Shown: positions 15,685 to 25,472, counted from the stretch's first letter. The stretch is DNA of 64,000 nt from Betaproteobacteria bacterium HGW-Betaproteobacteria-22 (GCA_002842285.1 PHCJ01000009.1:1-64000), one strand, 5' to 3'. Numbers and translations: made by a program. Notes: generated by a model not told the origin, from the sequence alone.

Positions 15685-16944
15685 TTAAATAAATGGCTGA
15701 ATCAGTTTAAAAGTGCGCGCCGTTGCCCCTTGATTGGCAAGGCCCACGCTTTGTGCCGCTTGTGACATCTGCTTTTGCCTGGATGGGTGGCTGAATAATG
15801 CGTTAATGTGGTGAGTTAGCTCAGTTGTATCTTGCACTTGTATGGCAGCCCCCGCCCCCGTTGCGAGCTTGCATACCTGCTCAAAATTAAAAGTGTGTGG
15901 CCCAATCAGCACGGGTTTACCCATGCGCAAAGCCTCTATCAAATTTTGCCCGCCTAGCGGTAATAGACTGCCGCCAATAAACGCAATATCGCAGGCTGCA
16001 TAATAGGTGAACATTTCTCCCATACTGTCACCAAGGATATACTTAACCTCTTTTCCTACAGCACTGGCATCAGTTAGAGTTGAGCGTCTTAAATAGTTAA
16101 ACCCGCGTTTCTTGAGTAAAGCATCTACGTCGTCAAAGCGTTGCGGGTGTCTTGGAACTATCACCGTGAGCAGATCTGGCACAGTCGTATTGCAGACTGC
16201 ATCCAGAATCATCTCCTCCTCGCCTTCTCTGGTACTGGCAGCCAAAAATACGGGCCGCTTCTCACCTAGGGAATGGCGCAGTAGTTTGCCTTGTTGTGCA
16301 GCGTTGTCAGGAGGGGTAACTTCAAATTTTAAATTACCTGTGATGGTGATGTTTTTTGCGCCCAACGCTTGCAGACGCTCTGCGTCTACGTCGGTTTGTG
16401 CTGCAATGGCAGATAAAGCCTGCAACCCGTCCTGCGTTAATTTTGCTAATTTGGCGTAACCACGCGCCGATTTTTCAGACAATCTCGCATTGACGAGCAG
16501 CAATGGTGTGGTTTGTTGTTTGCAAGAGGCAATCAAGTTAAACCAAAGTTCGGTTTCCAGAATGACGCCAACGACAGGTTTGAAGTATTGTATAAAGCGT
16601 TTGACTGCAAACGGCAGGTCATACGGTAAGTATACACGTGCAACCTTGTCGCCAAAAATTTGCTCGCTTGTCGCACGTCCTGTTGGTGTGGTATGTGTTA
16701 GCAGTATCCGGTGACTGGGATATGCGTCGAGCAATGCGCTGATTAATGGTACTGCTGCGCGTGTTTCGCCCACCGATACGCAGTGCAGCCATATGACGGG
16801 CTGCGTGATTTTAATACGGTAATGCCCATAACGCTCTTGCCAGTGGTGCAGATATTCGGGTTGTTTTCTCGCGCGCCATAATAACTTGAGGGGCGTCAAT
16901 GGTAACAGCAAAAAAAGTAGCAAGGTGTAAAGCGTGCGTGTCAT
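15685..16944 (-). CDS. waaA: 3-deoxy-D-manno-octulosonic acid (Kdo) transferase
   Basis: 419 aa. An N-terminal membrane anchor (LYTLLLFLLLPLTPLKLLW) is followed by a GT-B glycosyltransferase of family GT30: WLHCVSVGETRAA near the start of the acceptor domain, LETELWFN, VNARLSEKSARGY and GGQNLIEALRMGKPVLIGPH in the donor domain. It transfers Kdo from CMP-Kdo to lipid IVA on the inner face of the cytoplasmic membrane during lipopolysaccharide synthesis. The length matches the family (about 420-430 aa). It stands alone. Confidence 0.92.
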   Translation of the reverse strand: MTRTLYTLLLFLLLPLTPLKLLWRARKQPEYLHHWQERYGHYRIKITQPVIWLHCVSVGETRAAVPLISALLDAYPSHRILLTHTTPTGRATSEQIFGDKVARVYLPYDLPFAVKRFIQYFKPVVGVILETELWFNLIASCKQQTTPLLLVNARLSEKSARGYAKLAKLTQDGLQALSAIAAQTDVDAERLQALGAKNITITGNLKFEVTPPDNAAQQGKLLRHSLGEKRPVFLAASTREGEEEMILDAVCNTTVPDLLTVIVPRHPQRFDDVDALLKKRGFNYLRRSTLTDASAVGKEVKYILGDSMGEMFTYYAACDIAFIGGSLLPLGGQNLIEALRMGKPVLIGPHTFNFEQVCKLATGAGAAIQVQDTTELTHHINALFSHPSRQKQMSQAAQSVGLANQGATARTFKLIQPFI

Positions 16945-17112
16945 GACAATATTTTCTCACAGATTGAGATATCGTAAAAAAGCAATTGATAAGGCCTGGA
17001 TGGCTACAAGCCAGATGGCGCCTGATGTTTGAATTTATCAAGTGATTTTAATTAAAAATAGTCATAAAAATTGCTTGACCTACCACTACCAAATGATTAA
17101 ATTAACAAAAAA

Positions 17113-17128
17113 ACACAATATATTGTGG
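17113..17128. promoter_or_regulatory. NrdR box upstream of nrdJa
   Basis: ACACAATATATTGTGG is a 16-base palindrome fitting the NrdR-box consensus (acaCwAtATaTwGtgt). NrdR represses ribonucleotide reductase genes when dATP is high. Boxes normally come in pairs about three helical turns apart; I found no convincing second box. Confidence 0.65.
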
Positions 17129-17141
17129 TTTTGTTACAAAT

Positions 17142-17158
17142 TTGGTTTCTTAAACCAA
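17142..17158. promoter_or_regulatory. Small inverted repeat beside the NrdR box
   Basis: TTGGTTT-CTT-AAACCAA is a perfect 7-bp inverted repeat located 13 bases after the NrdR box. It may be an operator or a transcript hairpin; the regulator is unknown. Confidence 0.4.
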
Positions 17159-17213
17159 TCGTAATAAACATTGCAATAAGTAATTTGAATCAAAGTTTAA
17201 GAATCACAAAATT

Positions 17214-17253
17214 CAGGTCATGTTGAGCTCTAAATATGCAAGAGTCTGACCTG
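17214..17253 (+). promoter_or_regulatory. Leader hairpin before nrdJa
   Basis: CAGGTCA (17214-17220) pairs perfectly with TGACCTG (17247-17253) around a 26-base loop, 23 bases before the nrdJa start. It could control translation or mRNA stability. It lacks recognisable cobalamin-riboswitch sequence. Confidence 0.4.
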
Positions 17254-17276
17254 TATTCAACAAAAAGGGATTGTTC

Positions 17277-19442
17277 ATGCTAAAAGCCGTAGATGCAGCT
17301 AAAAATATCAGTACTGATGTCGAAAAAGAAATTCCGATTCAACCAGTATCACTCGATATTTGGGATAAAAAATACCGCTTAAAATCCAAACAAGGTGACA
17401 ATGTCGATGCGGATATGGATGCATCATTTGCGCGGGTAGCGCGTGCTTTGGCTGATGTGGAAACCACAGAGGAAAAACGTGCCGAGTGGCATGAAAAGTT
17501 TTTGTGGGCATTGCGTCGCGGCGCGATTCCGGCAGGCCGTATCACTTCTAACGCAGGTGCGCTAGAGCATAAACCGGCAACTTCAACCATTAACTGTACG
17601 GTTTCTGGCGTGATTTCAGACAGCATGGACGACATCCTCGGTAAAGTGCATGAAGCTGGCCTAACCTTAAAAGCAGGCTGCGGTATCGGCTACGAGTTTT
17701 CAACACTGCGTCCGAAAGGTGCTTTTGTGGCGGGTGCGGGTGCTTACACCAGCGGCCCATTGTCATTCATGGATATTTACGACAAGATGTGTTTCACCGT
17801 ATCTTCTGCAGGCGGCCGCCGCGGTGCGCAAATGGCCACGTTCGATATCTCACATCCGGATGTGACAGATTTCATCAAAGCCAAGCGTGAGAATGGCCGT
17901 CTTCGCCAGTTCAACCTGTCATGCCTGATCACCAAAGAGTTCATGGAAGCGGTAAAAGCAGACGCCGAATGGAAACTGGCTTTCCCCGTGACTGAAAAAG
18001 AAGCCATTATTGACGGCTTAAATGTCAATGATGACAACCAAGTAGTTTGGCGCGAGTGGCCGATCAAAGGCAAATATCTGGCTAAAACAGAAGGTAAAGA
18101 CGCTGGCAAAGTAGCTTGCCGTGTGTATAAAACCATCAAGGCGCGCAGGTTATGGGATGTGATTATGTCCAGCACTTACGACTTTGCTGAGCCTGGTTTT
18201 ATCCTGATCGACCGCGTGAACGAGATGAATAACAACTGGTTCTGTGAAAATATCCGCGCCACCAACCCATGCGGCGAGCAGCCATTGCCGCCTTATGGTG
18301 CATGTCTGTTAGGCTCTATCAACCTGACACGTTTTGTCAGAAAACCGTTCACGGATGAAGCGCACTTCGACTGGAAAGAATACCGTGAAGTGGTGGCTGT
18401 GTTCACTCGCATGCTGGATAACGTGGTAGAAATCAACGGCCTGCCCTTGCAGCAGCAGCGCGATGAAATCATGCGTAAACGCCGTCATGGCATGGGCTAT
18501 TTAGGTTTGGGTTCCAGCCTGACCATGATGAAAATGAAATACGGTGAAGAAGATTCGATCAAATTCACCGAAGAAGTCACCCGCGTGATGGCGGAAGAAG
18601 GCTGGAACGTTGGCGTGCAGCTGGCTGAAGAAAAAGGCCCGGCGCCAATTATGGATGAGAAGTTTGAAGTCACTGCTGATATGCTGGCCAAACGCCCAGA
18701 GATGGCGGCAGATGGCGTTAAAGTGGGTCAGAAGATTGCCGGCAAAGTGTTGCTGGGTAAGTACAGCCGTTACATGCAGCAGTTCCCGGAAGGTTTGCGT
18801 AACCAGATCGCCACCAAAGGTGTGCGCTTCACCCATCATAGTTCAATTGCGCCAACTGGTACGATTTCATTGAGCTTGGCGAACAATGCAAGTAACGGCA
18901 TCGAGCCATCTTTCGCGCATCACTATGCACGTAACGTGATTCGTGAAGGTAAAAAATCGAAAGAAAAAGTCGATGTATTCTCTTATGAGTTGCTGGCTTA
19001 TCGTGAACTGGTGAACCCGAATGCAATGCCCTTCAGCGACAAGGCAGAAGAGCAGCTGCCGGATTACTTCCTGGATTCATCCACCATCATGGCTAAAGCC
19101 CACGTGGATATTCAGGCGGCATCACAAAAATGGATTGACAGCTCAATTTCAAAAACCATTAACGTGCCAACAGATTATGATTTTGAAGATTTCAAAAACA
19201 TCTATTTGTACGCTTACGACAAAGGCCTGAAAGGTTGCACCACATTCAGGTTCAACCCTGAAGCATTCCAGGGCGTGTTAGTGACTGAGAAAGACCTGGA
19301 AAACACCACTTACAAATTCACGCTGGAAGACGGCACTGAAATTGAAGTAAAAGGTAATGAAGAGATCGAATACGATGGCGAGATTCATAGCGCGGCCAAT
19401 CTGTATGATGCGTTGAAAGAAGGCTATTACGGTAAGTTCTAA
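17277..19442 (+). CDS. nrdJ: B12-dependent (class II) ribonucleotide reductase, large part NrdJa
   Basis: 721 aa from ATG 17277, chosen because AAAAGGGA lies 6-7 bases upstream; TTG 17271 is too close to it. Catalytic features: GRITSNAGA, the NCTV cysteine, substrate loop CGIGYEFSTLRPKGA, NPCGEQPLPPYGACLLGSINL with the radical-bearing Cys region, and HHSSIAPTGTISL. It converts ribonucleotides to deoxyribonucleotides using adenosylcobalamin as radical source, without oxygen. It lacks the usual C-terminal CxxC tail, which is instead encoded separately by the following gene, as in the NrdJa/NrdJb arrangement of Pseudomonas aeruginosa. An NrdR box lies upstream. Confidence 0.9.
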   Translation: MLKAVDAAKNISTDVEKEIPIQPVSLDIWDKKYRLKSKQGDNVDADMDASFARVARALADVETTEEKRAEWHEKFLWALRRGAIPAGRITSNAGALEHKPATSTINCTVSGVISDSMDDILGKVHEAGLTLKAGCGIGYEFSTLRPKGAFVAGAGAYTSGPLSFMDIYDKMCFTVSSAGGRRGAQMATFDISHPDVTDFIKAKRENGRLRQFNLSCLITKEFMEAVKADAEWKLAFPVTEKEAIIDGLNVNDDNQVVWREWPIKGKYLAKTEGKDAGKVACRVYKTIKARRLWDVIMSSTYDFAEPGFILIDRVNEMNNNWFCENIRATNPCGEQPLPPYGACLLGSINLTRFVRKPFTDEAHFDWKEYREVVAVFTRMLDNVVEINGLPLQQQRDEIMRKRRHGMGYLGLGSSLTMMKMKYGEEDSIKFTEEVTRVMAEEGWNVGVQLAEEKGPAPIMDEKFEVTADMLAKRPEMAADGVKVGQKIAGKVLLGKYSRYMQQFPEGLRNQIATKGVRFTHHSSIAPTGTISLSLANNASNGIEPSFAHHYARNVIREGKKSKEKVDVFSYELLAYRELVNPNAMPFSDKAEEQLPDYFLDSSTIMAKAHVDIQAASQKWIDSSISKTINVPTDYDFEDFKNIYLYAYDKGLKGCTTFRFNPEAFQGVLVTEKDLENTTYKFTLEDGTEIEVKGNEEIEYDGEIHSAANLYDALKEGYYGKF

Positions 19443-19586
19443 ATTTAGCTGCTTAAAACTACTACGCTCGCGATTGCGTTGTTAAAAAACAGTTTTAAAT
19501 CCTCATGTACTCCTTGTACATTCCGGTTCAAAACCATTTTTCGCCTAGCATTCGCATCGCGCGCTACGTTTTAATTCAGCTAAATT
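19442..19586. repeat. Imperfect 145-bp palindrome between nrdJa and nrdJb
   Basis: Outer arms AATTTAGCTG and CAGCTAAATT are perfectly complementary; inner segments (TTAAAAC with GTTTTAA, GCGAT with ATCGC, AGTTTT with AAAACC) continue the symmetry to a centre of GTAC-TCCTT-GTAC. It fills the whole intergenic space. It may be a MITE-like repeat or an RNA structure that sets the ratio of the two subunits. Confidence 0.6.
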
Positions 19587-19620
19587 AAAGTTGGGTAGAC
19601 CCCGCGAAAAGGAAAACAAA

Positions 19621-20319
19621 ATGACTATTAAAATTGAAAAGAAAATCGTCGGTTACAACCTGGTAACAGAAGAAGATAAAGCCAAAGCGGCAGAGGCTAA
19701 GGCTGCAGAAACCGCTACTAATGTCGTGCAATTAGGTGAGCCGCTAGGCCGCCCCGAGAAACTGGTTGGTAATACCTATAAAATCAAAACGCCTGTGACC
19801 GAGCATGCGCTGTACATCACCATTAACGACATTGTGATGAACGAAGGCACACCACAAGAACATCGTCGCCCATTCGAGGTGTTTATCAACTCCAAAAACA
19901 TGGAGCACTTTCAATGGATTGTTGCCCTCACCCGTGTGATGTCAGCGGTATTCCGCAAAGGTGGTGATGTAACATTCCTAGTGGAAGAGCTCAAAAGCGT
20001 ATTCGAACCAAGCGGCGGATACTTTAAAAAAGGCGGCAAGTTTGTGCCTAGCCTAGTGGCTGAAATTGGCGAAGTGGTTGAACAGCACTTGCAGGAAATC
20101 GGCATGCTGAAAAAACCTGGCCTAGATCAACATCAGCAAAAACTGATCGACACGAAAAAAGCTGAGTATCTGGAAAAACATGCCAAATCAGGTGAGGAAA
20201 TGAATGACGAAGGCTTCCCTAAAGGCGCGCAGCTTTGCAAGAAATGCAACACTAAGGCTAGCATCATTATGGATGGCTGCCTTACCTGTCTAAACTGCGG
20301 TGAAAGTAAGTGTGGTTAA
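19621..20319 (+). CDS. Class II ribonucleotide reductase accessory subunit NrdJb
   Basis: 232 aa from ATG 19621, with AAAAGG 8 bases upstream; an in-frame TTG at 19591 is rejected. The central part (EVFINSKNMEHFQWIVALTRVMSAVFRKGGD) is the TSCPD-like domain usually found at the end of class II reductases. The C-terminus carries six cysteines (KKCN, DGCLTCLNCGESKCG) that provide zinc-ribbon-like and redox CxxC functions. By analogy with P. aeruginosa NrdJb it is needed to re-reduce the active-site cysteines of NrdJa. It lies 178 bases downstream of nrdJa across a palindromic spacer. Confidence 0.8.
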   Translation: MTIKIEKKIVGYNLVTEEDKAKAAEAKAAETATNVVQLGEPLGRPEKLVGNTYKIKTPVTEHALYITINDIVMNEGTPQEHRRPFEVFINSKNMEHFQWIVALTRVMSAVFRKGGDVTFLVEELKSVFEPSGGYFKKGGKFVPSLVAEIGEVVEQHLQEIGMLKKPGLDQHQQKLIDTKKAEYLEKHAKSGEEMNDEGFPKGAQLCKKCNTKASIIMDGCLTCLNCGESKCG

Positions 20320-20380
20320 AGTGTGAGGTTCGATGCTGCTTTTGAGCTAGCTTTGTAGTGCATCAGAGACATAATAGCGC

Positions 20381-20417
20381 GCAATAAAAAACCGGCCTAA
20401 AGCGGGTTTTTTATTGC
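20381..20417. terminator. Bidirectional terminator between nrdJb and gnd
   Basis: A stem of GCAATAAAAAACC...GG(G)TTTTTTATTGC with a GGC/GC core, with A-run on the left and T-run on the right, works for both converging genes. Confidence 0.8.
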
Positions 20418-20428
20418 GGTTAGATTAC

Positions 20429-21940
20429 CTAAACTTCGAGTTGCGGACGACCGGCTTCGGGCCAATCCAGATGGAAGAATTGGCCACGTGGCTGATCTTT
20501 ACGCTCATAAGTGTGCGCACCAAAATAATCACGCTGACCTTGTAACAGGTTAGCAGGCAAATCTGCGCTACGGTAGCCGTCATAATAAGCTAAAGCTGCT
20601 GCAAAACCTTGAGCCGGAATACCATTCGTCACAGCAAGCGCAATCACTTTACGCCAGCCGGCTTGACCTTCATTCATTGCATTAGTGAAGTATGGGTCTA
20701 ACATCAGATTTTTTAAACGTGAGTTCAGTGCGTAAGCATCAGTAATTTTTTGTAGGAAACGCGCGCGAATAATACAACCACCGCGCCAGATTTGTGCAAT
20801 TTCACCGAAGTTAAGTTTCCAGTTATAGGCTACCTGTGCTTTATCAATGAGCTGGAAGCCTTGTGCATAAGCGCAGATTTTTGAGCAATATAAAGCATTT
20901 TTAATGGCTTCAATAACTGCTTTTTTATCAGCTTCTACTTTAAGTAGCGGGCCTTTTAGAATCTTACTTGCCGCTACGCGCTCTTCTTTTAAGCTTGATA
21001 ATGCACGCGCATATACCGCGGCAGCAATTGCATTAGCCGGTGCGCCCAACTCAAGCGCATTGGCTGCTGTCCATTGACCAGTACCTTTCTGGCCGGCAGT
21101 GTCCAGGATTTTGTCCACAAGAAAGCCAGGACCTACAGGGTCTTTTTGTTGCAGAATATCAGCTGTAATCTCTATCAGGAAGCTGGACAACTCGCCTTTA
21201 TTCCACTCTGCAAATACTTTGCCGATCTCATCCGCAGGCATACCCAACAGATTTTTCATCAACCAGTAGGCTTCACAAATCAGCTGCATATCGATGTATT
21301 CAATACCGTTATGCACCATTTTCACATAGTGCCCTGCGCCATCGGGGCCGATGTATTCAGCGCACGAAAAACCACCTTCAACCGGCTTGCCAGGTTTACC
21401 CCCCTCAAGAGGTTCACCTGTTACAGGGTCAACCTTGGCTGCAATATCGCGCCAGATTGGCTCCAGGCTCGACCAGGCTTTACGTGTACCTGATGGCATT
21501 AATGAAGGACCAAAACGCGCACCGGTTTCACCGCCTGAAACACCAGAACCAATGAAGTCAATACCTTTTGCTGCTAATTCTTTTTCACGACGAATTGTGT
21601 CTGTCCACAACGCATTACCACCGTCAATGATAATGTCGCCTTGCTCCAGAAACGGTAGCAAAGCATTAATGGTAACGTCGGTTGCACTGCCCGCTTTCAC
21701 CAGCAGGACAATTTTACGAGGGCGCTTGATACTTAATACAAATGAGGCCAAATCTGCATGGCCAACCACATTGGCATGAGAAGGTTCGTTTTTCTTGCAT
21801 TCTTCAATGAAGTTCACCATTTTTTTAGGATCGCGATTGTAAACCGCAATGGTGTAGCCGTGATCGGCAATATTGAGAGCCAGGTTTTGGCCCATAACGG
21901 CAAGGCCCACCAGGCCAATATCAGCATTTTTCGTAGTCAT
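20429..21940 (-). CDS. gnd: 6-phosphogluconate dehydrogenase, decarboxylating
   Basis: 503 aa. The N-terminal nucleotide-binding motif [17 protein letters not shown] has the form used by NADP-dependent enzymes; YNRDP follows strand 2. The substrate region [21 protein letters not shown] and catalytic [12 protein letters not shown] (Lys207, Asn211) are intact. It oxidises 6-phosphogluconate to ribulose 5-phosphate and CO2; in methylotrophs this is the key step of the cyclic oxidative RuMP pathway. There is an extra segment (about 171-195, rich in Gly/Pro) compared with the 468-aa E. coli enzyme. The usually invariant Gly after EY is Ile216 here. Confidence 0.92.
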   Translation of the reverse strand: MTTKNADIGLVGLAVMGQNLALNIADHGYTIAVYNRDPKKMVNFIEECKKNEPSHANVVGHADLASFVLSIKRPRKIVLLVKAGSATDVTINALLPFLEQGDIIIDGGNALWTDTIRREKELAAKGIDFIGSGVSGGETGARFGPSLMPSGTRKAWSSLEPIWRDIAAKVDPVTGEPLEGGKPGKPVEGGFSCAEYIGPDGAGHYVKMVHNGIEYIDMQLICEAYWLMKNLLGMPADEIGKVFAEWNKGELSSFLIEITADILQQKDPVGPGFLVDKILDTAGQKGTGQWTAANALELGAPANAIAAAVYARALSSLKEERVAASKILKGPLLKVEADKKAVIEAIKNALYCSKICAYAQGFQLIDKAQVAYNWKLNFGEIAQIWRGGCIIRARFLQKITDAYALNSRLKNLMLDPYFTNAMNEGQAGWRKVIALAVTNGIPAQGFAAALAYYDGYRSADLPANLLQGQRDYFGAHTYERKDQPRGQFFHLDWPEAGRPQLEV

Positions 21941-22118
21941 TTATCTTCTCTTTTGGAGTTGTTTAATGGAAAGTTTTTTTGTACGCAAGATTATAGAACT
22001 TTTTATGGCAGAAAATCCTGATTTTCTACCATCAATGACAGATTTATTTTGATTTTTTACATTTTAAGCTTGGGAGTGTCTGTTTAGCCCAGATTACCCA
22101 TACATGGAATGGGCTATA

Positions 22119-22214
22119 GATCATAAAGTTTGCACAAAAAATCCATCAAACTGTGCGGCGTGCCATTTTTAGCAACACTTGCCAACTTGTTGGCTTTAGT
22201 GTTGATTATTAGCT
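22119..22214. repeat. 97-bp structured dispersed repeat, copy 2
   Basis: 96 bases, about 95% identical to 15507-15603. It keeps both hairpins, including CAACACT...AGTGTTG and the inner GCCAAC-TT-GTTGGC. The surrounding 470-base gnd-cysA gap shows no gene and also holds the short motifs at 22224-22305. Confidence 0.8.
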
Positions 22215-22223
22215 AGCCGCAGG

Positions 22224-22305
22224 CGAGCCTTAATGGCAAGTCTGGGTTAAACTGCCTCAAAATGTCATAGCCTCATTTCCCGTTCTAATGGAAATACGGG
22301 TTAAA
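22224..22305. repeat. Two copies of the GGGTTAA-ended short motif
   Basis: 22224-22250 and 22279-22305 each contain CTTAATGG or CTAATGG, a short A-rich spacer and GGGTTAA, separated by AACTGCCTCA. The second is also a hairpin (CCCGT...ACGGG). They match 15019-15044. Confidence 0.5.
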
Positions 22306-22409
22306 GCTGTAAATAAGTTAGTGATGCCGGGTGTGTTTGCCAGTCTTAGCGCGCTTGCCTGTTTGCGGGGGAGAATACACCGAAATATCATGGTGAGCTT
22401 CAACTCCAT

Positions 22410-23489
22410 CTAAGCGGTGGCGTGATTTTCTTTTAAAAACACCCTGACGTTACGAGGGTAAATAAACACATGCTGTGCCGCTGTTAAATCAAGCTCGCGG
22501 AAGCGTTCCTGCGTGAGCTCGGCTTCAATCAATTCAGTGTGATCTGCACGCTCAAGCTCAACACGTACCAATGGTCCAACGGCATTTACATAACGTACAA
22601 TTGCTTCAAATCCTACCTTATCGGGATGCTGAGTGTTGTAAATTTCTATGTCGTGTGGCCGTACAAAAGCCAAGGCAGGTGAGTTTTGGGTGTCTGGGTG
22701 CGCGTTAATTTTAAGGCTGATTTCGCCAATTTTAGCCGCACCATTGTGCACTTGGCTGTCAAATTGATTCACGTTGCCCAGAAACTGATAAACAAAAGGT
22801 GAAACCGGGTGATCATAAACCTCTTGTGGTGAGCCGATTTGCTCAATCTGACCCTTGTTAATCACAACAACACGGTCGGCGACTTCAAGCGCCTCTTCCT
22901 GGTCATGCGTGACAAAAATGCTGGTGATGTGCAGTTCATCATGCAGGCGACGCAACCAACGGCGCAATTCTTTGCGTACTTTTGCATCCAAAGCCCCAAA
23001 AGGTTCATCCAATAACAGGACTTTAGGTTCCACCGCCAAAGCGCGGGCCAACGCAATGCGTTGACGCTGTCCGCCAGACAATTGTGGCGGGTAGCGATCA
23101 GCCAGCCAGTCGAGCTGCACTAGGTTTAATAGCTCATGTACGCGACGCTTGATTTCAGCCTCATTCGGACGGGTTTGCTTAGGACGCACACGCAAACCAA
23201 AGGCCACATTTTCAAAAACTGTCATGTGGCGGAATAAAGCATAGTGCTGGAATACAAAGCCAACTTCGCGTTCACGCACCTGGCGTTCGGTGGCATCGTT
23301 ACCGTAAAACAGAATATTGCCGGAATCTGGGGTTTCCAGGCCGGCAATTATGCGCAGTAGCGTGGTTTTTCCGCAGCCGGATGGACCTAACAGCGCCACT
23401 AGCTCACCACTGGGCACATCCAGGCTTACGTCATTCAGGGCGCTAAATTGTCCGAAGTTCTTTTTAATGTTACGTATTTCTATACTCAT
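22410..23489 (-). CDS. cysA: Sulfate/thiosulfate ABC transporter ATPase
   Basis: 359 aa. Walker A (GPSGCGKTT), Q-loop (FVFQHYALF), signature [15 protein letters not shown], Walker B ([12 protein letters not shown]) and switch [12 protein letters not shown] are intact. The C-terminal TOBE-like region (about 245-355) is typical of CysA. It powers sulfate and thiosulfate import across the inner membrane with CysT and CysW. Last gene of the minus-strand cysT-cysW-cysA series. No strong terminator was recognised after it. Confidence 0.93.
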   Translation of the reverse strand: MSIEIRNIKKNFGQFSALNDVSLDVPSGELVALLGPSGCGKTTLLRIIAGLETPDSGNILFYGNDATERQVREREVGFVFQHYALFRHMTVFENVAFGLRVRPKQTRPNEAEIKRRVHELLNLVQLDWLADRYPPQLSGGQRQRIALARALAVEPKVLLLDEPFGALDAKVRKELRRWLRRLHDELHITSIFVTHDQEEALEVADRVVVINKGQIEQIGSPQEVYDHPVSPFVYQFLGNVNQFDSQVHNGAAKIGEISLKINAHPDTQNSPALAFVRPHDIEIYNTQHPDKVGFEAIVRYVNAVGPLVRVELERADHTELIEAELTQERFRELDLTAAQHVFIYPRNVRVFLKENHATA

Positions 23490-23547
23490 GGTGTTATTCC
23501 AAATTTAAGATTGAGCCTTTAATGCAGGGTAAATTAGGTGGTGCGTA

Positions 23548-24444
23548 TTATTTTGATGCGTCTTCAGCTAGGCTGGCATCGTGCGCGGCGTGCCACTCCA
23601 CATAGGTTTTGAGTGCTAAGGTCACCAAGGCCAGCAAAGCCAGCAGTGAGGCAACGGCAAATGCGGCAGCATAGTTGTATTCGTTATATAAAATCTCTAC
23701 ATGCAAGGGCATCGTGTTGGTCATGCCGCGGATATGCCCTGAAACTACAGAAACCGCACCAAACTCGCCCATTGCACGGGCATTGGTTAAGATGACGCCA
23801 TACAGTAGTCCCCATTTTACGTTGGGCAGGGTGATGCGCCACAGAATCTGCCAGCCTGACGCCCCTAACACCAGGCCTGCCTCTTCTTCATCTTTGCCTT
23901 GCGCTTGCATGAGCGGGATCAGCTCTCGTGCAACAAACGGAAAGGTGACAAAAATAGTGGCGAGTACAATGCCGGGTACGGCAAAAATAATTTTGATGTC
24001 ATTATCGACCAGATAGCTGCCAAACCAGCCCTGTAAGCCAAAAATAAGCACGTAAATCAAACCTGCAATCACCGGAGAAACTGCAAACGGCAAATCAATC
24101 AAGGTAATCAGTATGCTTTTGCCTTTAAACTCAAATTTAGTGATGGCCCATGCCGCAGAAACACCAAATACCAGATTGAGTGGCACGGCAATGATGGCGG
24201 CGATAAAAGTCAGTTTGATGGCGGCAAGTGCATCAGGATCTACCAGTGCAGTGACATAAGTATCAAAGCCTTTACGCAACGCCTCTGTAAATACCGCGGC
24301 AAGCGGGACAAACAGAAACAGGCTTAAAAAGCTCAATGCAGTGCCTATGAGCAGATAGCGTACCCATGCAGGTTCAGAGGTGGCGCGGTTGCGTGCAACT
24401 TTGCTATGGTAATGACTGTATTGCGAAGTGGAAATGCCTGACAT
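23548..24444 (-). CDS. cysW: Sulfate ABC transporter permease CysW
   Basis: 298 aa, six predicted membrane helices. The EAA-type loop [26 protein letters not shown]-like segment and [19 protein letters not shown] identify CysW. It forms the membrane channel with CysT. 58 bases upstream of cysA in the same orientation; 51 bases after cysT. Confidence 0.92.
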   Translation of the reverse strand: MSGISTSQYSHYHSKVARNRATSEPAWVRYLLIGTALSFLSLFLFVPLAAVFTEALRKGFDTYVTALVDPDALAAIKLTFIAAIIAVPLNLVFGVSAAWAITKFEFKGKSILITLIDLPFAVSPVIAGLIYVLIFGLQGWFGSYLVDNDIKIIFAVPGIVLATIFVTFPFVARELIPLMQAQGKDEEEAGLVLGASGWQILWRITLPNVKWGLLYGVILTNARAMGEFGAVSVVSGHIRGMTNTMPLHVEILYNEYNYAAAFAVASLLALLALVTLALKTYVEWHAAHDASLAEDASK

Positions 24445-24495
24445 AAAAACGACCTAAAATTTAGATGAGGTTAAATACGTAAAGATGCACGCAAC

Positions 24496-25326
24496 TTAAC
24501 GCTCGGCACCATTATTGCGGTTTGCCCACCACTGCAGGCCGTTAATCGCCAGCAGCAGGATGAATGAGATCACCAGCATCACCACTGCCACAGCAGTGGC
24601 ACCAACGTAATCATATTGTTCAAGTTTGGTGATAATAATCAGCGGCGTAATTTCGGACACCATTGGCATATTGCCTGCAATAAAAATCACGGAACCATAT
24701 TCACCAATTGCCCGTGCAAAAGCCAGGGCAAAGCCGGTGAGCAATGCTGGCCAAACAGCAGGGAGAATGATTTTAGTGAAAGTCTGCAAACGGTTGGCAC
24801 CCAGGCTGGCAGCGGCCTCTTCAGTCTCTGCTTCTAAGTCTTCTAAAACTGGCTGGACGGTGCGTACTACAAACGGCAAGCCAATAAAAGTCAGGGCAAT
24901 GATGACACCTAAGGGCGTAAAAGCCACTTTAACACCTAATGGTTCCAGCCATGCGCCTATCCAGCCATTGTTGGCATAGATGGCAGTGAGCGCAATGCCA
25001 GCCACTGCTGTAGGCAGTGCAAAGGGCAGGTCTACCAGCGCATCGATGAACTTCTTGCCGGGAAACGTATAGCGTACCAGCACCCATGCAGTAAGCAGGC
25101 CGAAAACCGCATTGATCAGCGCGCCAATGAACGATGCGCCAAAAGTAAGTTTGTAGGAGGCGACCACGCGAGGTGTGGTGACAATCTGCCAAAACTCTGC
25201 AAAGCTGATTTCCGTGGTTTTAATAAAGGCAGCTGACAACGGAATGAGTACAATTAAACTCAAATATAGGAGGGTAAAGCCAAGTGATATATTAAAGCCC
25301 GGTAGTATATTTTTGCGTTTTGCCAT
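24496..25326 (-). CDS. cysT: Sulfate ABC transporter permease CysT (CysU)
   Basis: 276 aa, about six membrane helices. DLPFALPTAVAGI, the EAA loop with EEAAASLGANRLQT and GEYGSVIFIAGNMP are typical of CysT. It pairs with CysW. A 146-base AT-rich gap separates it from the EAL-domain gene, room for a promoter internal to the operon, although none is clear. Confidence 0.92.
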   Translation of the reverse strand: MAKRKNILPGFNISLGFTLLYLSLIVLIPLSAAFIKTTEISFAEFWQIVTTPRVVASYKLTFGASFIGALINAVFGLLTAWVLVRYTFPGKKFIDALVDLPFALPTAVAGIALTAIYANNGWIGAWLEPLGVKVAFTPLGVIIALTFIGLPFVVRTVQPVLEDLEAETEEAAASLGANRLQTFTKIILPAVWPALLTGFALAFARAIGEYGSVIFIAGNMPMVSEITPLIIITKLEQYDYVGATAVAVVMLVISFILLLAINGLQWWANRNNGAER

Positions 25327-25472
25327 AATTTTTTATCGTTGTGTGATAGCGCGCTAATTTAACAGATGCCGTTGTAGTTAATAAATAATACTTATCTATA
25401 TGAATATATAAAAAAAGAATAAAGAGCCAGGCGAAGAGTGAATTGTTTCATCACGCCTCATCACATCACGCC

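Noticed and set aside
17040-17270. Cobalamin riboswitch upstream of the B12-dependent reductase
   Set aside because: I looked for the B12-box sequence and could not find it; only an NrdR box and hairpins are visible.
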